Below are positions 24,186-33,034 of a DNA stretch of 43,227 bases, piece by piece. Source of the DNA: an uncultured Clostridia bacterium (GTDB lineage Bacteria; Bacillota; Clostridia; Christensenellales; Borkfalkiaceae); NCBI GenBank assembly GCA_944372525.1, contig CALVZL010000035.1, forward strand, positions 1-43,227. The letters are read 5' to 3'. The stretch's first letter is position 1; every line of letters starts with the position of its first letter. The notes under the pieces were generated by a model that saw nothing but the letters and a program-made list of their open reading frames with translations, was not told the DNA's origin and made no database searches. The translations under genes and the position numbers were made by a program.

Positions 24186-27100
24186 CTATTTATTTGCTTT
24201 TTTCTTTCGCACCAAAAGAATGACTGCGGCACAGATCACCGCCGCACCGGCAATGCACAAGCCGACAACCAAGCCGACATTCCCCCCGCCGTCCTCCTGG
24301 TCCGGATCGGACGGATCGGAGGGATCGGACGGATCAGAGGGATCGGAAGGGTCTGAAGGATCGGAAGGATCGGAAGGATCGGAAGGATCGGAACCCTCGG
24401 AAGAAGTTGTTCCGTCGATCTCATCCGTATAGGCCGCGTCTTCGTATATCCCGATCTCAAGCGCTTCCTCCGTGATCACCGTTTCCTGAGAAGGAAGCGC
24501 GGGCGCCGCCAGCTGCTCCGTTTCTCCGGCAGGAGTATATGCCCATTCGGACACCTCGATCGCATCGTTTAAGACATAGATCCCGCTCTTGACCGTCCTG
24601 CCGTCCGAATCGGGAAGACCTGCGGCTACCGTATATGTGAGCAGCCCCATCGACCCGTCTACGCTGCAGGTAAACGTGTTTCCGCTCTTTGTGACGCGCA
24701 CCGTATGCCATTGGTCGAGCTGCGAGCGCTCCGTGACGGTCAATCCGTCGTCTCCGACCGTATCGCCTTCCGCAAACCAGCCTCCGTGGTTATAGCGCGT
24801 GGGAAGATATTCGCCGTTGATGAGACCCGTAAACGTCGTACGCGGTACGTTGCTGTCCGAACGCCATTTGTCCATATAGAACAGGAGATAATTTTCTTCG
24901 TCCAGATACCAGACGACCAGTCCTACCCGATCTTCGGCACGCGATTCCGCGGTCACCCGCATCGTGGCCGTAACGGTATAATCCTCCGCGGTATTTTCCT
25001 GCAAAGCCCAATTCCTGTCGTCGTCTTTGTCGTCCGCCACGATTTCGTCCGTATACGTTGCATCCGACAGCAGCCAGCCCTGTCCGTCGATCGTCCATTG
25101 ATGATTTTTGATCCCGGACGTCAGCCAATCGCCGACCATGCTCTGCGTATATTTCTTATAGCCAATTGTTTCAAACGCGTTCAGCGTCACGTCGGCATTA
25201 TAGACATACACACCGATCTCTTTCGCCACATCGTCGATATCCGGAATATTCAGCCCGTAGACGAGCTCGTCCCCGACATAGACGCCGACCGCATCCGCCA
25301 CTTTCCGCACCGTGAGCACAAAGGAATTCGAAAGGTCTACGGAGCCGATCTCCGTTTCCCGAAGCGTATAGACGGGATCCCTGCCCTCTGCCTCATCTTC
25401 TTCCGTATAGGTGCAGGCATAGATGCGCGCATACGTCTTTCCCTCCCGGAAACTGAGCCCTGCCCGCACAAAGTTGTTCTCATCGTAAATATACGGAGAA
25501 AGGAGCAGTTCGGACATCTGACTTTCCGCACCCCGCATCAGCGTCGCGGTCACGCTTACGGAAAGGTTCCGATCGGAAATATCGCTCTCCCGACGCAGAT
25601 AAGAGCGCGCCGTCGCCGCATCCGCCGTCTCCTTTGCCGAGACGGAGATTGTCCCCTCGGAAAAGCTCCAGGAGCTCTGTGATTTTCCCGCATTCTTCCA
25701 GATCTCCCCGTCCTCGCCGTAGGAAGAGATCTCGTCATATGCAGAATAAATTGCGGTGCAGGAGATCGGAGACGCCGTATAATCGACGTTATATCCCTCA
25801 TACCCGTAGGCATAGTTGTTTTCCGTTCCCGCAATGCGTTTGGAAATGACGGGTTCTTCTCCGTCGTCAAGATAAACAAAGAATCCGACCGACTTTTTCT
25901 GTACCCGAATGGTATGTTCCTGCGTCACGTCGAAATCTTCTCCCAAGGAACAGAGCGTCGTTCCGATGCCGAGATTGCTGCAATCGATCCACCCGTAGAG
26001 GACAAGTTCTGTTTTTACGGTGGAAAATCCCGTTCTGCCGCTCTCCGTCCTGCGAATGGTTACCGAAATGAAGTTCTGATCGTCCTGCCACCAGGGAATC
26101 AGACCGTAGGCAAATTTGTATTCCTTTCCTTCGTATTCGGCGACTTCATCCGCGCGGAAGGTAGCAGAAACTTCATAATTCTGCGGCAGACCCTCTTCCG
26201 TCTGCGCGATCTGATTGATCGTATAGCCGCGATTGGTATTGTAGCCGCCGAAGTTTGTGCCGGATACGCTGTAAGCCGAAAGTTCGTCCTCCGTTGCCGT
26301 CGTCTTGACGGAGACGCTTCCGTCATCGGAAAAGGTCCAGCTGTCGTATCCGTTGAGCGTGCGATAGATATAGCCCTCTTTCTGCATCCAGTCGCGCGCC
26401 AGCACCGCCGTCTTATTTTCCGCATAGCCGTCCGTGAATACGGCATTGGAAAATGTGACCCGCATGTCTTGCGCCATGAACCCCATGGCGGCGGTCACGG
26501 GAATTTTATTGTAATAGTAAGCAGTCACGCTTCCGATCAGCAAACCGTTGTATGAGACGGAGAACTTCATGAAATTACCCGTCGAACCGCTCGCCTCTGC
26601 CTCCACTTTGAGCGTATGTCCGGAAGCCGAGAGCGGGTTCCGTTTGGCATTCGCCAAATTGGTCACCGTCTTTGCGTCGAATATCGTATTTTCCTGCTGT
26701 GAAGTCGATGTCTGATATTTTGCCTCTCCGTCCAGGCGGCCGCTTACAATGACTTCCTGCAGAGCATAGCCGTCGTCATACTCCTCCTGCGTAGTCTTAT
26801 AGCTGTCAGAATACGTAAACTTGAGCTGAACAAAGAGATAGTTGTCTTCGTCGATATACCAGGGAATGATCCCGACCATGGGATTTTCCACGGCATTCAG
26901 TTCATTGATGACAAAGGTCGCCTCCATTTCAAATGCTCCGTAAGCCTTTCCTACGGAAGTCAGATATGTTGCACCCTCCATGGCATACGCCGTTCCGAAC
27001 GTATCTGCGGTCAGCGTTCCGTTCTCGGGAGAAGGTGTCCATGTTCCGTAATTCTGAGAGACGGTCTCATTGTAGAACCAATCCTCCTGTGACGACGTCC

Positions 27101-27233
27101 GGATCAGGTCGGTCGTGACCGACGAGACCAGCGCCTTTGCCAGCAGGCTTCCTGCCGACACAGACATACAGACAATCGCCAGAAACAGACAGACAGCGAT
27201 CATTACCGGGCGGAACTTCGCATATTGTTTCAT
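24186..27233 (-). CDS. Large membrane-anchored surface protein with four concanavalin-like modules and SDP stalk
   Basis: This 1015-residue protein has a signal peptide or N-terminal anchor (MKQYAKFRPVMIAVCLFLAI). Four related beta-rich modules follow, each marked by a tryptophan/aspartate motif: GIIPWYIDEDNYL (about 120), GLIPWWQDDQNFI (about 376), SPYIYDENNFV (about 576, degenerate) and GLVVWYLDEENYL (about 769). An (SDP)10 stalk comes next, then a membrane helix (VGLVVGLCIAGAAVICAAVILL) and RKKKANK. The start at 27231-27233 has AAGGAGG 7 nt upstream. Its paralogue is 9 bp downstream and the lipoprotein gene is upstream. The modules probably bind extracellular polysaccharide; the family is not one I can name with certainty. 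Confidence 0.82.
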   Translation of the reverse strand: MKQYAKFRPVMIAVCLFLAIVCMSVSAGSLLAKALVSSVTTDLIRTSSQEDWFYNETVSQNYGTWTPSPENGTLTADTFGTAYAMEGATYLTSVGKAYGAFEMEATFVINELNAVENPMVGIIPWYIDEDNYLFVQLKFTYSDSYKTTQEEYDDGYALQEVIVSGRLDGEAKYQTSTSQQENTIFDAKTVTNLANAKRNPLSASGHTLKVEAEASGSTGNFMKFSVSYNGLLIGSVTAYYYNKIPVTAAMGFMAQDMRVTFSNAVFTDGYAENKTAVLARDWMQKEGYIYRTLNGYDSWTFSDDGSVSVKTTATEDELSAYSVSGTNFGGYNTNRGYTINQIAQTEEGLPQNYEVSATFRADEVAEYEGKEYKFAYGLIPWWQDDQNFISVTIRRTESGRTGFSTVKTELVLYGWIDCSNLGIGTTLCSLGEDFDVTQEHTIRVQKKSVGFFVYLDDGEEPVISKRIAGTENNYAYGYEGYNVDYTASPISCTAIYSAYDEISSYGEDGEIWKNAGKSQSSWSFSEGTISVSAKETADAATARSYLRRESDISDRNLSVSVTATLMRGAESQMSELLLSPYIYDENNFVRAGLSFREGKTYARIYACTYTEEDEAEGRDPVYTLRETEIGSVDLSNSFVLTVRKVADAVGVYVGDELVYGLNIPDIDDVAKEIGVYVYNADVTLNAFETIGYKKYTQSMVGDWLTSGIKNHQWTIDGQGWLLSDATYTDEIVADDKDDDRNWALQENTAEDYTVTATMRVTAESRAEDRVGLVVWYLDEENYLLFYMDKWRSDSNVPRTTFTGLINGEYLPTRYNHGGWFAEGDTVGDDGLTVTERSQLDQWHTVRVTKSGNTFTCSVDGSMGLLTYTVAAGLPDSDGRTVKSGIYVLNDAIEVSEWAYTPAGETEQLAAPALPSQETVITEEALEIGIYEDAAYTDEIDGTTSSEGSDPSDPSDPSDPSDPSDPSDPSDPSDPSDPDQEDGGGNVGLVVGLCIAGAAVICAAVILLVRKKKANK
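24304..24393. repeat. Ten 9-bp tandem repeats coding for the SDP stalk
   Basis: Ten in-frame copies of a GGATCGGAA-type unit code for Ser-Asp-Pro triplets on the minus strand. The last four copies are identical and the earlier ones differ at one to three positions, which suggests recent expansion at one end. Confidence 0.9.
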
Positions 27234-27278
27234 AGCATTCCTCCTTTTTATCCGAATTGTAAGCAAATTTCTCCGATT

Positions 27279-29669
27279 TCAGGAAATCTTTTCCGCAACC
27301 GTATTCTCAAAGACCTTGTGCGCATGCCCGCCGACTCCGTATGCTTCCAACCGCGCACGCAGCTCTTCGATCGGGACTTCCGAAAATTCCATCACGTCCG
27401 CTTTTCCGAATGTCACATACATTTTGGCGATCGGCTCAATGTTCGCAACGGAACTCCAGGTCACCCAGGCGCCGTCCGATGCGGAAGAAAACGTGAATCC
27501 CGTCGTCGTTGTGGCTTCCGCCACCAAACTCTTATATTTATAGCCGAGTGTTCCGTCCCAATTCATAATGGACTTCGTATTCTGCTGCACAAACTCCGCC
27601 TGTTTCAGATAATCCCGATCACCCGTAAGGATGTAGATCCTAAAGAGTTCGTAATAGATATACGCGATATAGTTGTCCGCTCCCGTGCTGTTTGTACAGA
27701 TAAAACTCATTCCGTCGTTATAGCCATATTCACAGGGATAAGCCGCTTTCAGAGGGGAATCTTTGACCGGATAACTGTAGATCTGTACCGTTGACATCGT
27801 GAACGCCGTTGCATGACGCAGGCATTCCAGCCAGCGCGCTTCGCCGGTAAGCAGATAGAGCGCGTCAAAACAGTACATGGCATATACGCCGGACTCCTTG
27901 TCCACGCGGTTGGGATTGTCACAGGTGCCGCCGGTATAGACGCCGGAGGGATAGATCTCGCGATATACAAACTCGCCCGCCGCCAGTGCCGCATCTTTAT
28001 ATTTTTCCGCACCCGTATATTCGTACATCTTGACCAAAAACCGCACGGGAAGATTGGTATTCAGCTTACTGAACGACTGACAGATATTGCCCGACGGCTC
28101 TTCGATCCCGTTGTCCCAATTTACAAACGGTCCGCCGTCGTAATTGTAGCAGCGATACCAGCTCCCGTCCGCGTTCTGATTGTTGACGAGAAAGTTGGCA
28201 AACAGCTCGATCGCCTGATACCATTCATACCGCTCGATCCCATGCGCTTCCGCGAGCCGATACGCATCCAGCAACCCCTCCAGCGCATCGACCGCCATGC
28301 GCAGAAAACAGGGATAGCTTCGGAATCCGTCCGCCCAGGTGTCATACCAAATATATGGCACACCTGCCGCGCTCATAAATTCCGCTCCGTTCACCCAAAA
28401 ATCTACGACGTTGACGCCGTTTTGCAAACTTTCGTAATCGTCGTTCATGATCCCATAGAGCATCATGTTGTAAGCGGAAGGGATCTGCTGTCCGATAAAT
28501 CCCGCCTGATAGGTCAACGGGCCGATCTCGCCGTCTTCGATCGTGATCCGCCAAGGCAGCCCGTAGGAATCATATTTCTTCCCCGTTTCCGGATTGGTTT
28601 GTTCCGTCTTCTGCAAAAATGTCTTATAGTCTTCGCAGACGACACGGTAGACCTCATCGATATCGGTGTTGACGATCCTTTGATTCTGCAAATTGAAGTG
28701 TGCGTTATAGGAGGCAATGATTGCCTCGCTGTGCGAAGGAGTCGTCTCTGCACGGAAGCATAGCGTCATGGCATGAGAAACCCCCGCCTTCATGGAATGG
28801 TATCTTCTTGCCGTATCGCGCGTCGGATATTCCACCGAAATGCTTCCGCTTCCCTCTGCGTTCGTCAGTGTGAGAGAGGCGTACTCGTTATTTTCATAGT
28901 GTATCACGGGCTGATAACGGGCCAGCGAAAGCGTATCCCCCGTCTCGCGGTTGCGCATCATGATCATGGGTACGCCGAGATAGGTCTCCCGATAGACTTT
29001 CGTTCCGTAATCCGCCTCGGAAAAAATATTGTTGGGAACAAACCAGTCGTAATCCCCGGAGGCGCTCTCCGAAGAAGAGAGCGAATATATACTCTCAAAC
29101 CCCGTGTCTGCGCTCTCTGCCTGCTGCACCGTCACCTGCTTTGCAACATTGATGGCGTTCTCTCCTTCCGGCGGAAAGTAATAACGATCTTCCACCAACA
29201 GGGCGCTGCCCGCTTCCGTCGTAAGCACGACGCTGGCAAGATATCCGTAATCTTTTCGGACCAAATCGGTGTACTGCCCTTCGAGCAGTCCCTCTCCTCC
29301 CTTGATATACAATTTCGCGGGAGCGCTCTCCGCAAACATCTCGCGGCCGGACGAATCGGTGACGGACAACCCGTATCCGCCGCCCTTCTGCACGAACGAA
29401 AGCGTGACGTTTCCCGCCGTCATCGAATTGTTGCCCAAATCCTCCTCATTTGCGGCGGGCAGAGCCGCCTCGTCGATGGTATTGTCGGGACGCGGAGGCG
29501 CCGTAAAATCACGGTCTACGCGATAGGCATAGGCATCCTCGCCCCCGGGTTCGGTCGGGTTATCGGGGATCTCGGGTTCGTCGGGGTTGTCGATTTCCCG
29601 AGTGCAGCCGAATGTTCCGAAACAGAGCATTCCGCAAAGCAACAGACTCACCACCTTTTTTCGTTTCAT
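27279..29669 (-). CDS. Lipoprotein with an (alpha/alpha)-toroid-like glycan-active region
   Basis: This 796-residue exported lipoprotein has the signal MKRKKVVSLLLCGMLCFG and lipobox FGC (Cys22), followed by a short Pro/Asp/Glu linker. Residues about 75-320 are beta-rich. Residues about 380-790 look like a six-hairpin alpha/alpha toroid, with repeating helical pairs such as FLRMAVDALEGLLDAYRLAEAHG, LPVRFLVKMYEYTGAEKYKDAALAAG and GVYAMYCFDALYLLTGEARWLECL. This two-part plan is typical of several glycoside hydrolase and polysaccharide lyase families, but I cannot fix the family or the catalytic residues. Its place behind the sugar permeases suggests that it acts on the imported substrate outside the cell. 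Confidence 0.75.
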   Translation of the reverse strand: MKRKKVVSLLLCGMLCFGTFGCTREIDNPDEPEIPDNPTEPGGEDAYAYRVDRDFTAPPRPDNTIDEAALPAANEEDLGNNSMTAGNVTLSFVQKGGGYGLSVTDSSGREMFAESAPAKLYIKGGEGLLEGQYTDLVRKDYGYLASVVLTTEAGSALLVEDRYYFPPEGENAINVAKQVTVQQAESADTGFESIYSLSSSESASGDYDWFVPNNIFSEADYGTKVYRETYLGVPMIMMRNRETGDTLSLARYQPVIHYENNEYASLTLTNAEGSGSISVEYPTRDTARRYHSMKAGVSHAMTLCFRAETTPSHSEAIIASYNAHFNLQNQRIVNTDIDEVYRVVCEDYKTFLQKTEQTNPETGKKYDSYGLPWRITIEDGEIGPLTYQAGFIGQQIPSAYNMMLYGIMNDDYESLQNGVNVVDFWVNGAEFMSAAGVPYIWYDTWADGFRSYPCFLRMAVDALEGLLDAYRLAEAHGIERYEWYQAIELFANFLVNNQNADGSWYRCYNYDGGPFVNWDNGIEEPSGNICQSFSKLNTNLPVRFLVKMYEYTGAEKYKDAALAAGEFVYREIYPSGVYTGGTCDNPNRVDKESGVYAMYCFDALYLLTGEARWLECLRHATAFTMSTVQIYSYPVKDSPLKAAYPCEYGYNDGMSFICTNSTGADNYIAYIYYELFRIYILTGDRDYLKQAEFVQQNTKSIMNWDGTLGYKYKSLVAEATTTTGFTFSSASDGAWVTWSSVANIEPIAKMYVTFGKADVMEFSEVPIEELRARLEAYGVGGHAHKVFENTVAEKIS

Positions 29670-29705
29670 AGTTCCTCCTTCGTTCGCCGGTCGGATCCGG
29701 CAAAA

Positions 29706-30551
29706 TCACTTCAGTCCGGAAAGACTGATCCCGTCCACAAGATATTTCTGACAGAGCAAGAAGAGCACAGACGTCGGGATCATCGCAACCACGCATGCGG
29801 TGAGAAGTTTTTCCGTTTCCACCGAATATGCGGAGTTCATCTGGTTGATCGCCAGCTGGACCGTAAACAATTTTTCATTGTTCCCGAGATAGAGCAACGG
29901 CGTGAGATAATCGTTGTAGAACCCGATAAAGCTCAATAAGGTCTGCGTGATAATTGCCGGTTTGATGAGCGGAAGGATGATGGAAATATAGATCCCGCCC
30001 CTGCTCATCCCGTCCAGGATCGCCGCTTCTTCGTAATCGGTAGGCAGCGTACGCAGGAAGTTCAGGAAGAAAAACATCATGACGGTGGAGCCGAACATGC
30101 CCGGGATCATCACCGGCAGCGGCGTCCCGACCCAGTGATAGAAATTTGCAAACATGACGTATGCTGGGATCATGATGATAATATTCGGAATCACCAGCGT
30201 CGCCATCATCAGGGAAAAAATTATCCTGCTCCCGGGAAAACGCAGACGGGCAAATCCGTAGGCGGCGAGTCCACTCATGAACACGCCCGTCAGCACGGGA
30301 GGTATGATATAGAGAAAGGTATTCAGAAAAGCACGGAGCATCACCGTTTCTTCAAAAACGGCACGGTAATTCGCGCCTGTCCAATGCTTGGGGAAGAAGG
30401 CAGAGAGATTGATTTCCTGTGCGTTCTTGAAAGAACAGCTCAAAAGATAGGCGAAGGGAACCAAAATGAATGCCGCAAACAAGACCAGAAGCACATAGGT
30501 CGCAATGCTGCCCGCCGCGCGGGAAAACTTTTTTCCGGAATTTACCTGCAT
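29706..30551 (-). CDS. Carbohydrate ABC transporter permease, CUT1 MalG type
   Basis: The 281-residue inner-membrane protein has six hydrophobic helices and the EAA loop EEAAILDGMSRGGIYISIILPLIKPA, which contacts the ATPase. The N-terminal half has the typical LVPFAYLLSCSFKNAQEI of MalG-like permeases. It starts 13 bp after the other permease, with GGTGAGAAT before the ATG. No ATPase gene is in the operon, so the transporter probably shares an MsmK-type ATPase encoded elsewhere. Confidence 0.95.
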   Translation of the reverse strand: MQVNSGKKFSRAAGSIATYVLLVLFAAFILVPFAYLLSCSFKNAQEINLSAFFPKHWTGANYRAVFEETVMLRAFLNTFLYIIPPVLTGVFMSGLAAYGFARLRFPGSRIIFSLMMATLVIPNIIIMIPAYVMFANFYHWVGTPLPVMIPGMFGSTVMMFFFLNFLRTLPTDYEEAAILDGMSRGGIYISIILPLIKPAIITQTLLSFIGFYNDYLTPLLYLGNNEKLFTVQLAINQMNSAYSVETEKLLTACVVAMIPTSVLFLLCQKYLVDGISLSGLK

Positions 30552-30564
30552 ATTCTCACCCCCC

Positions 30565-31530
30565 TCAGGACTCGTAATAGACCCATTTTTTGGAAAGCCC
30601 GAAATTCAGCGCCGTAACAATCGCAATGATGATGCCGAGCAGGATCGCCAGCGTGGAGGAATATCCGTAAAAAGCGCCGTAATTTCCTCCCGCATAATTG
30701 TAGATCAGCATCACGGGCATCATGGTGTTGGAGGGACTGCCCCCCGTCATCACCTGATAAATCGCAAATCCCTGCAGGCACCCGATCACGCCCATCGTCA
30801 AAATGTAAAAGGAGACGGGAGAGACGGAGGGCAGCGTAATGTAGAAAAATTTTTGCAGCCCGCCCGCGCCATCCAATTCCGCCGCCTCGTAATAGGACCG
30901 CGGAATGTTTTTGATCGTCGCAATATAGAGCAGGATATTGGTCCCCATTCCAAAAATCACGTTCAGGAAAATCAGGGAGGGAACGGCGTGCGCGCTGTCC
31001 AGCCAATTCACCTTTTCAAACCCGAACAGGCCGATAATCTGATTCAAAAATCCATACTGATAGTCATAGATGCGCTTCCACATGATCCCCACGGCTACCG
31101 AAGAACAAATCGTCGGCAGAAAGTAAATCATCCGAAAGACGTTTGTCCCTTTTTTCTTTCCGCTGAGCAGATTCGCCAACACAAGCGAAATCGCCATAGA
31201 GAGCAAAACGCCGATGCACATCACGAACGCGTTTCCCACAGAGGGCCAGAACTGCGTTTCGTTTTCGGAAAAAGCGCGAATAAAATTGTCAAATTTGACG
31301 AATACGGGCGGATTGAACAGATCGTACGTTGTGAGGGACAGATAACAAGCATAGCACAGCGGCGCGGCGAGAAAGAGCAGGAGTCCGATCGTAAGCGGAG
31401 CAACGCACAGATAGCCCCAGAAGATGTCCGATCTGCGCATACGGCTGAGTTTCTTTTTCGGCTGCGCCGAGGGCGCCGCCGTTGTCGTATGCATTAATTC
31501 CGACTGTGTCGAACAGCGTTCCGTTTGCAT
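30565..31530 (-). CDS. Carbohydrate ABC transporter permease, CUT1 MalF type
   Basis: The 321-residue permease has six transmembrane helices after a cytoplasmic leader of about 40 residues rich in K and R. The EAA loop is YYEAAELDGAGGLQKFFYITLPSVSP. The segment DIFWGYLCVAPLTIGLLLFLAAP is typical of UgpA/MalF-like subunits. It pairs with the following MalG-type permease and the preceding binding protein. GGAGGTAATT precedes the ATG at 31528-31530. Confidence 0.95.
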   Translation of the reverse strand: MQTERCSTQSELMHTTTAAPSAQPKKKLSRMRRSDIFWGYLCVAPLTIGLLLFLAAPLCYACYLSLTTYDLFNPPVFVKFDNFIRAFSENETQFWPSVGNAFVMCIGVLLSMAISLVLANLLSGKKKGTNVFRMIYFLPTICSSVAVGIMWKRIYDYQYGFLNQIIGLFGFEKVNWLDSAHAVPSLIFLNVIFGMGTNILLYIATIKNIPRSYYEAAELDGAGGLQKFFYITLPSVSPVSFYILTMGVIGCLQGFAIYQVMTGGSPSNTMMPVMLIYNYAGGNYGAFYGYSSTLAILLGIIIAIVTALNFGLSKKWVYYES

Positions 31531-31543
31531 AATTACCTCCTCT

Positions 31544-33016
31544 TTATCCGTTCGAAAACAATTCGGGAAAATCCGTCTTGATGATGTTCAGAATGACTTC
31601 TTTTTCGTCTGTCAGAAACTGCTCCGCCGTTGCCCGCTTGGACGGATCGGACTCAAACAAGACCCCCATATCGTCGGCAAGCCGATCTTTCCAGCGTACG
31701 CTCGGAAGATACTGCCACAGTCCCGCCCTTTGGTATTGCGCCGCGCGCAGCCATTCGGCAGTATTTTGGGGGAGTTTTCCCGCATCATACTCATAGAGTT
31801 TCGCGATCGTCTCTTCGTCGTTATACAGCGGGATCGAAAAGCCGGATTCCGTCATGATGAGCTGACCCTCTACAGATGTAAAAAACTCTGCCAGACGATA
31901 GGCGATATCCGGGTATGCCGTATTCTTATAGACTGCATACCCGACCGATCCCGACCACCCGTTGCAATTCGGATCCGCCTCGAAAGCGGGAATGGGAGCG
32001 ATGTCCCAGTCAAAGGTCGCCTGCTTTCGCAGATCGGACGTCACGGACCTTCCCTCGATGTAACACGCCGCTTCTCCGTTGAGAAAAAGCGTCTTTTCGC
32101 TCGTCGTGGCGAGGATCGCGGAAGTCGGCGTCACGCAATAATCCATCGTTGCCGTCTGAATATAGTCGTATACTTCGATGAACTCCGAGGAATCGATCAA
32201 AACTTCCGTTCGGTCCTCCGAAAGATAGTCCGCTCCGTTGGACCAAATCAGACTTTCCGGATAAATCTTTGCGACCCCGTAAACGTGCTCCGAAGTCACT
32301 TTTGTCTCCCCCGTCCTGCTTGAAACATATACCGTGCTTCCCCCCAGCTCTTCCGAGCGGGAATACCCGAACATGCTCCAATACTGCAACGCCTCTTCCG
32401 GCGTCCAAGGCACGCTCGGATCCGGATATGGAACGCCGTAACGATCGAACAGGTCTTTGTTGTAATACATGACATAGGGCGTGATATCTTTGGGCATGCA
32501 ATAGATCGCACCGGAGCCCATCGTCTTTCCGTTATAGCGATACCGATCGACGGCGGAGGGCCATACTTTGGAAAGATCGATGAGTTCGCTCTGTTCGATA
32601 TATTCCGTGAGATCCAGCATGACGCCCGTCTTGACCCACTGTCCGAAATTGCCGTCGGGAACCAGAAAGACGTCCGGAACGGTCTGTGCGGCAATGATGC
32701 TGTTGAACTGCGACTCATAACTGCTGATCACGCTCACCTCGACTTTGATCCGGTCGTATTCTTCTTCCCCCTCCTCCAAAGAGGCGTTTTTCTCGTCCAC
32801 TTCGGCGTTATATTTCTCTTCAAACGCCGCGCAGACTTCTTTCACGAGGTCGGTCTCCGTCGTGCCTCCGTTATCCCAGTGGCAGAGTGTGATCACGATA
32901 TAGTCGCCGCTCTCCGAATTCCCCGTGACGGAAGCAACCGCTGTAATAAAGCACGCTGCGACCAACACGATCGCACAGATCCATGCCGCAATCTGTTTCC
33001 AGGTCAGAATTCTCAC
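31544..33016 (-). CDS. Extracellular sugar-binding protein (family 1)
   Basis: This 490-residue CUT1 solute-binding protein starts at a GTG codon (33014-33016), with GGAGGAAGAGC upstream. The N-terminus has a hydrophobic stretch, IAAWICAIVLVAAC; the VAAC at 19-22 is lipobox-like, but hydrophobic residues continue after it, so lipid anchoring is uncertain. Family features include VITLCHWDNGGTTETDLVKEV, ISSYESQFNSIIAAQTVPDVFLVPDG and SGSVGYAVYKNTAYPDIAYRLAEFF. It gives the operon's transporter its specificity, probably for an oligosaccharide made by the surface proteins and lipoprotein. Confidence 0.92.
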   Translation of the reverse strand: MRILTWKQIAAWICAIVLVAACFITAVASVTGNSESGDYIVITLCHWDNGGTTETDLVKEVCAAFEEKYNAEVDEKNASLEEGEEEYDRIKVEVSVISSYESQFNSIIAAQTVPDVFLVPDGNFGQWVKTGVMLDLTEYIEQSELIDLSKVWPSAVDRYRYNGKTMGSGAIYCMPKDITPYVMYYNKDLFDRYGVPYPDPSVPWTPEEALQYWSMFGYSRSEELGGSTVYVSSRTGETKVTSEHVYGVAKIYPESLIWSNGADYLSEDRTEVLIDSSEFIEVYDYIQTATMDYCVTPTSAILATTSEKTLFLNGEAACYIEGRSVTSDLRKQATFDWDIAPIPAFEADPNCNGWSGSVGYAVYKNTAYPDIAYRLAEFFTSVEGQLIMTESGFSIPLYNDEETIAKLYEYDAGKLPQNTAEWLRAAQYQRAGLWQYLPSVRWKDRLADDMGVLFESDPSKRATAEQFLTDEKEVILNIIKTDFPELFSNG

Positions 33017-33034
33017 GCTCTTCCTCCTTTTTTG

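Noticed and set aside
22946-24393. CRISPR-like arrays
   Set aside because: The repeats are 9 bp, in frame, contiguous without spacers, and code for stalk peptides.
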